NCBI GenBank assembly: GCA_017745075.1
Contig: JAGIAD010000002.1
Span: 1 to 64,000 of the forward strand
Direction of reading: 5' to 3'
Length of the DNA stretch: 64,000 nt
Source of the DNA: Sphingobacteriaceae bacterium
GTDB taxonomy: Bacteria > Bacteroidota > Bacteroidia > Sphingobacteriales > Sphingobacteriaceae
A program made the translations under genes and the position numbers. Positions within the stretch are counted from its first letter, which is position 1; every line of letters starts with the position of its first letter. The notes beneath the pieces were generated by a model, which saw only the letters and a program-made list of their open reading frames with translations, was not told the DNA's origin and did no database searches. Shown here in pieces: positions 62,024 through 64,000 of the stretch.

Positions 62024-64000
62024 CTATTTAAACATGCCTTTAAGCTTTGCTAATTTTGCCTGTAAATCGCCATCAGCATCTTTGGGCTCATTACGGGGCT
62101 TAAAGTTTTGTTTATTATTGTTTTTAAAGTCATGTTTAGGTTTTTGCTCTCTGGATTCCCGACTACGGACTTCCGACTTCTGACCGGCTTCAGTTTTCAT
62201 TGATAACGAAATCCTTTTACGGGCTACATCTACTTCCATCACTGTAACCTCTACCTTTTGATGCACTTTTACCACATCATTCGGGTTGGCCACAAAACGG
62301 TTTGCCAGCTGGCTGGTGTGTACCAATCCATCCTGGTGTACACCGATATCAACAAAGGCGCCAAAATTGGTAATATTGGTTACAATACCAGGTAATTTCA
62401 TCCCAGTTCTTAAATCGGCAATTTCATTCACCCCTTCGGTAAAGCTAAAAGCTTCAAACTGCTCGCGCGGATCGCGACCAGGTTTAGCCAGCTCTTTTAG
62501 AATATCATTGAGCGTAGGTAAACCAATTTCATCAGTAACATATTGTTGTGGTTTAATCTGTTTTTGCAACTGGGTATCTTTAATCAGTGCTGAAACCGTT
62601 GTACCAAGGTCTTTGGCCATTTTATCTACCACATCATAGCGTTCTGGGTGTACACCGCTGGTATCCAATATGTTTTCGGCATTGCGGATACGCAGGAAGC
62701 CCGCAGCCTGCTCGTAGGCTTTGTCGCCCAAACGCGGAACTTTTTTAAGGCTGTCGCGGTTTTTAAAGGCACCGTGAGTATTTCTGAAATCGACAATATT
62801 TTGTGCCAAAGCTGGGCCTAAGCCTGAAACGTAAGCTAAAATTTGTTTAGAAGCCGTGTTTAATTCAACACCAACGGCATTTACGGCGCTGATTACAGTG
62901 TCATCAAGGCTGGCCTGCAATTTATTCTGATCTACATCATGTTGATACTGGCCGACGCCGATAGATTTCGGATCGATTTTTACCAGTTCTGCCAGTGGGT
63001 CCATTAATCGGCGGCCAATGGATACCGCTCCGCGAACAGTAATATCTTGGGTTGGGAATTCTTCGCGTGCTACTTCGGAGGCTGAATAAATCGAAGCGCC
63101 GCTTTCATTTACCATTACAATTGCAATGTTCGGTAAATTTAAACTACGAATAAAAGCTTCTGTCTCCCTCCCTGCGGTTCCGTTGCCAATGGCAATGGCT
63201 TCGATATCATATTTCTCACAAAGCTGTTGGATGGTGAATTCGGCATTTTTAACATTCCCCTGTCCGGTATGCGGATAAATAGCGGTATTTTCTAATAATT
63301 GCCCTTGCTTATCCAGGCAAACTACTTTACAACCGGTACGGAAACCAGGATCAATGGCCAGCACATTTTTTTGGCCCATTGGTGCTGCGAGTAAAAGCTG
63401 ACGCGCATTTTCAGCAAAAACTTTTATGGCTTCTTCATCGGCTTTTTGCTTGGTGAAAACACGTAATTCGGTTTCCATGGCTGGCTCCAGCAAACGTTTG
63501 TAGCCATCTTCCAAAGCCTGCTGCACCTGTTTTGATGCTGCGTTATTGCTGGTAATAAACTGATTTTCAAGTAAAGCAATGGCATCTTCGGCAGGTGGAA
63601 GCACATCTAAACGTAAGATCAGTTCTTTTTCGCCACGGCGCATGGCCAGCACGCGGTGCGAAGCTGCAGTTTTAACGGGTTCGTTCCACTCAAAGTAATC
63701 TTTATACTTAATGCCTTCTTCTTCTTTTCCTTTAATTACTTCAGATTTAAATTCAGCCTTTTCCTGGAAATAGGTACGCATTTTGGTACGTGCTTCTGCA
63801 TTTTCTGAAATCATTTCTGCAATAATATCCCTTGCCCCGGCTAATGCTTCTTCTAAACTATTTACGCCTTTTTCGGCATCTATAAATTTATCGGCTTCGG
63901 TATCCAGATCGAAATTGCCCTGATCTAAAATCTGCAAAGCGAGTGGCTCCAGTCCTTTTTCTTTAGCGACCGATGCACGGGTTTTGCGTTTAGGCTTGTA
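62024..64000 (-). CDS. tex: Tex-family RNA-binding transcription accessory protein, partial
   Basis: About 658 C-terminal residues are visible; the frame stays open to the right edge (YKPKRKTRASVAKEKGLEPLALQIL), so the start at 63937 in the track is an internal TTG and not real. Domains in order: helical Tex N-terminal part, YqgF/RNase H-like domain (AIDPGFRTGCKVVCLD), helix-hairpin-helix region (VSGLGPALAQNIVDFRNTHGAF), and S1 RNA-binding domain (GMKLPGIVTNITNFGAFVDIGVHQDGLVHTSQ). A polar tail follows, which includes a translated interspersed repeat (SEVRSRESREQK). It binds RNA and affects transcription. Confidence 0.94.
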   Translation of the reverse strand, partial: YKPKRKTRASVAKEKGLEPLALQILDQGNFDLDTEADKFIDAEKGVNSLEEALAGARDIIAEMISENAEARTKMRTYFQEKAEFKSEVIKGKEEEGIKYKDYFEWNEPVKTAASHRVLAMRRGEKELILRLDVLPPAEDAIALLENQFITSNNAASKQVQQALEDGYKRLLEPAMETELRVFTKQKADEEAIKVFAENARQLLLAAPMGQKNVLAIDPGFRTGCKVVCLDKQGQLLENTAIYPHTGQGNVKNAEFTIQQLCEKYDIEAIAIGNGTAGRETEAFIRSLNLPNIAIVMVNESGASIYSASEVAREEFPTQDITVRGAVSIGRRLMDPLAELVKIDPKSIGVGQYQHDVDQNKLQASLDDTVISAVNAVGVELNTASKQILAYVSGLGPALAQNIVDFRNTHGAFKNRDSLKKVPRLGDKAYEQAAGFLRIRNAENILDTSGVHPERYDVVDKMAKDLGTTVSALIKDTQLQKQIKPQQYVTDEIGLPTLNDILKELAKPGRDPREQFEAFSFTEGVNEIADLRTGMKLPGIVTNITNFGAFVDIGVHQDGLVHTSQLANRFVANPNDVVKVHQKVEVTVMEVDVARKRISLSMKTEAGQKSEVRSRESREQKPKHDFKNNNKQNFKPRNEPKDADGDLQAKLAKLKGMFK
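62146..62184 (-). repeat. interspersed repeat translated inside the tex tail
   Basis: On the minus strand it reads 'ggtcagaagtcggaagtccgtagtcggga', a word-like repeat of the kind normally found between genes. Here it stays in frame and encodes SEVRSRESRE between the S1 domain and the KLAKLKGMFK end. Confidence 0.6.

Noticed and set aside
63424-63937. Start codon at 63937 for the Tex protein
   Set aside because: The codon is TTG inside a conserved segment and the frame is open to the window edge, so the gene is truncated by the window and not short.

Overview
The window reads as chromosomal DNA of a Bacteroidota bacterium, most likely of the family Sphingobacteriaceae (Pedobacter-like). The evidence is a full-length SprA translocon of the type IX secretion system, CarboxypepD_reg/TonB-type outer-membrane beta-barrel proteins, a RluF very close in sequence to the enterobacterial one, promoters of the Bacteroidota type (TTTG, about 20 bases, TAnnTTTG), scarce Shine-Dalgarno sequences and many short intergenic repeats. 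Genus is an inference. No plasmid, phage or IS element was seen; most genes are housekeeping.

Layout. 1-113: 3' end of a 5S rRNA and its terminator. 453-4560 (minus): rlmN, rluF, a flavin reductase, a DinB protein and a WYL regulator. 4699-8508: a hybrid histidine kinase and an NtrC-type regulator facing each other with abutting stop codons. 8579-9670: three near-identical small exported PepSY-like proteins. 9985-12254: tRNA-Thr, an amidohydrolase and a nitronate monooxygenase/FabK-like enzyme. 12421-15037: an aldo-keto reductase, an AraC regulator and a small HTH protein. 15247-25197 (plus): an envelope block (acyP, flippase, dut, TPR protein, DUF4292 lipoprotein, EnvC-like protein, two TatA, gatA, MltD-like transglycosylase). 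25453-36753: maeB, ruvA, sprA, gcvH, a VanZ-like gene and a 41-residue lipoprotein. 36899-42618: two tandem paralogous outer-membrane beta-barrel proteins. 42715-45049: feoAB. 45050-45912: a repeat-rich stretch without a gene. 45913-48040: Lrp regulator, two odd tRNA-like RNAs, LacI regulator. 48097-59248: pyrH-frr and rplM-rpsI-rpsB-tsf, separated by a TonB-dependent receptor, a class II cyclic-nucleotide phosphodiesterase, nagA and a Tat-exported phosphoesterase. 59457-64000: ORF6N protein, pnuC, MscS channel and a Tex protein that runs off the right edge.

The least ordinary element is the pair of tandem tRNA-like RNAs at 46546-46659 and 46735-46879. Each has a perfect 7-bp acceptor stem, a T arm and a leucine-type D arm, but carries GUC at the anticodon position and an oversized variable region. 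The two copies differ by compensatory base pairs in both the acceptor and the variable stem, which argues that the fold is under selection. A promoter and a terminator bracket the pair.

Functional links: the two TatA proteins could serve the Tat-signal-bearing phosphoesterase (no TatC gene lies in the window). The TPR, DUF4292, EnvC-like and MltD-like proteins all act at or in the envelope. The kinase and NtrC-type regulator probably form one phosphorelay, with the three small exported proteins just upstream of the regulator as candidate outputs. All function calls rest on reading the translated sequences; no database search was run.
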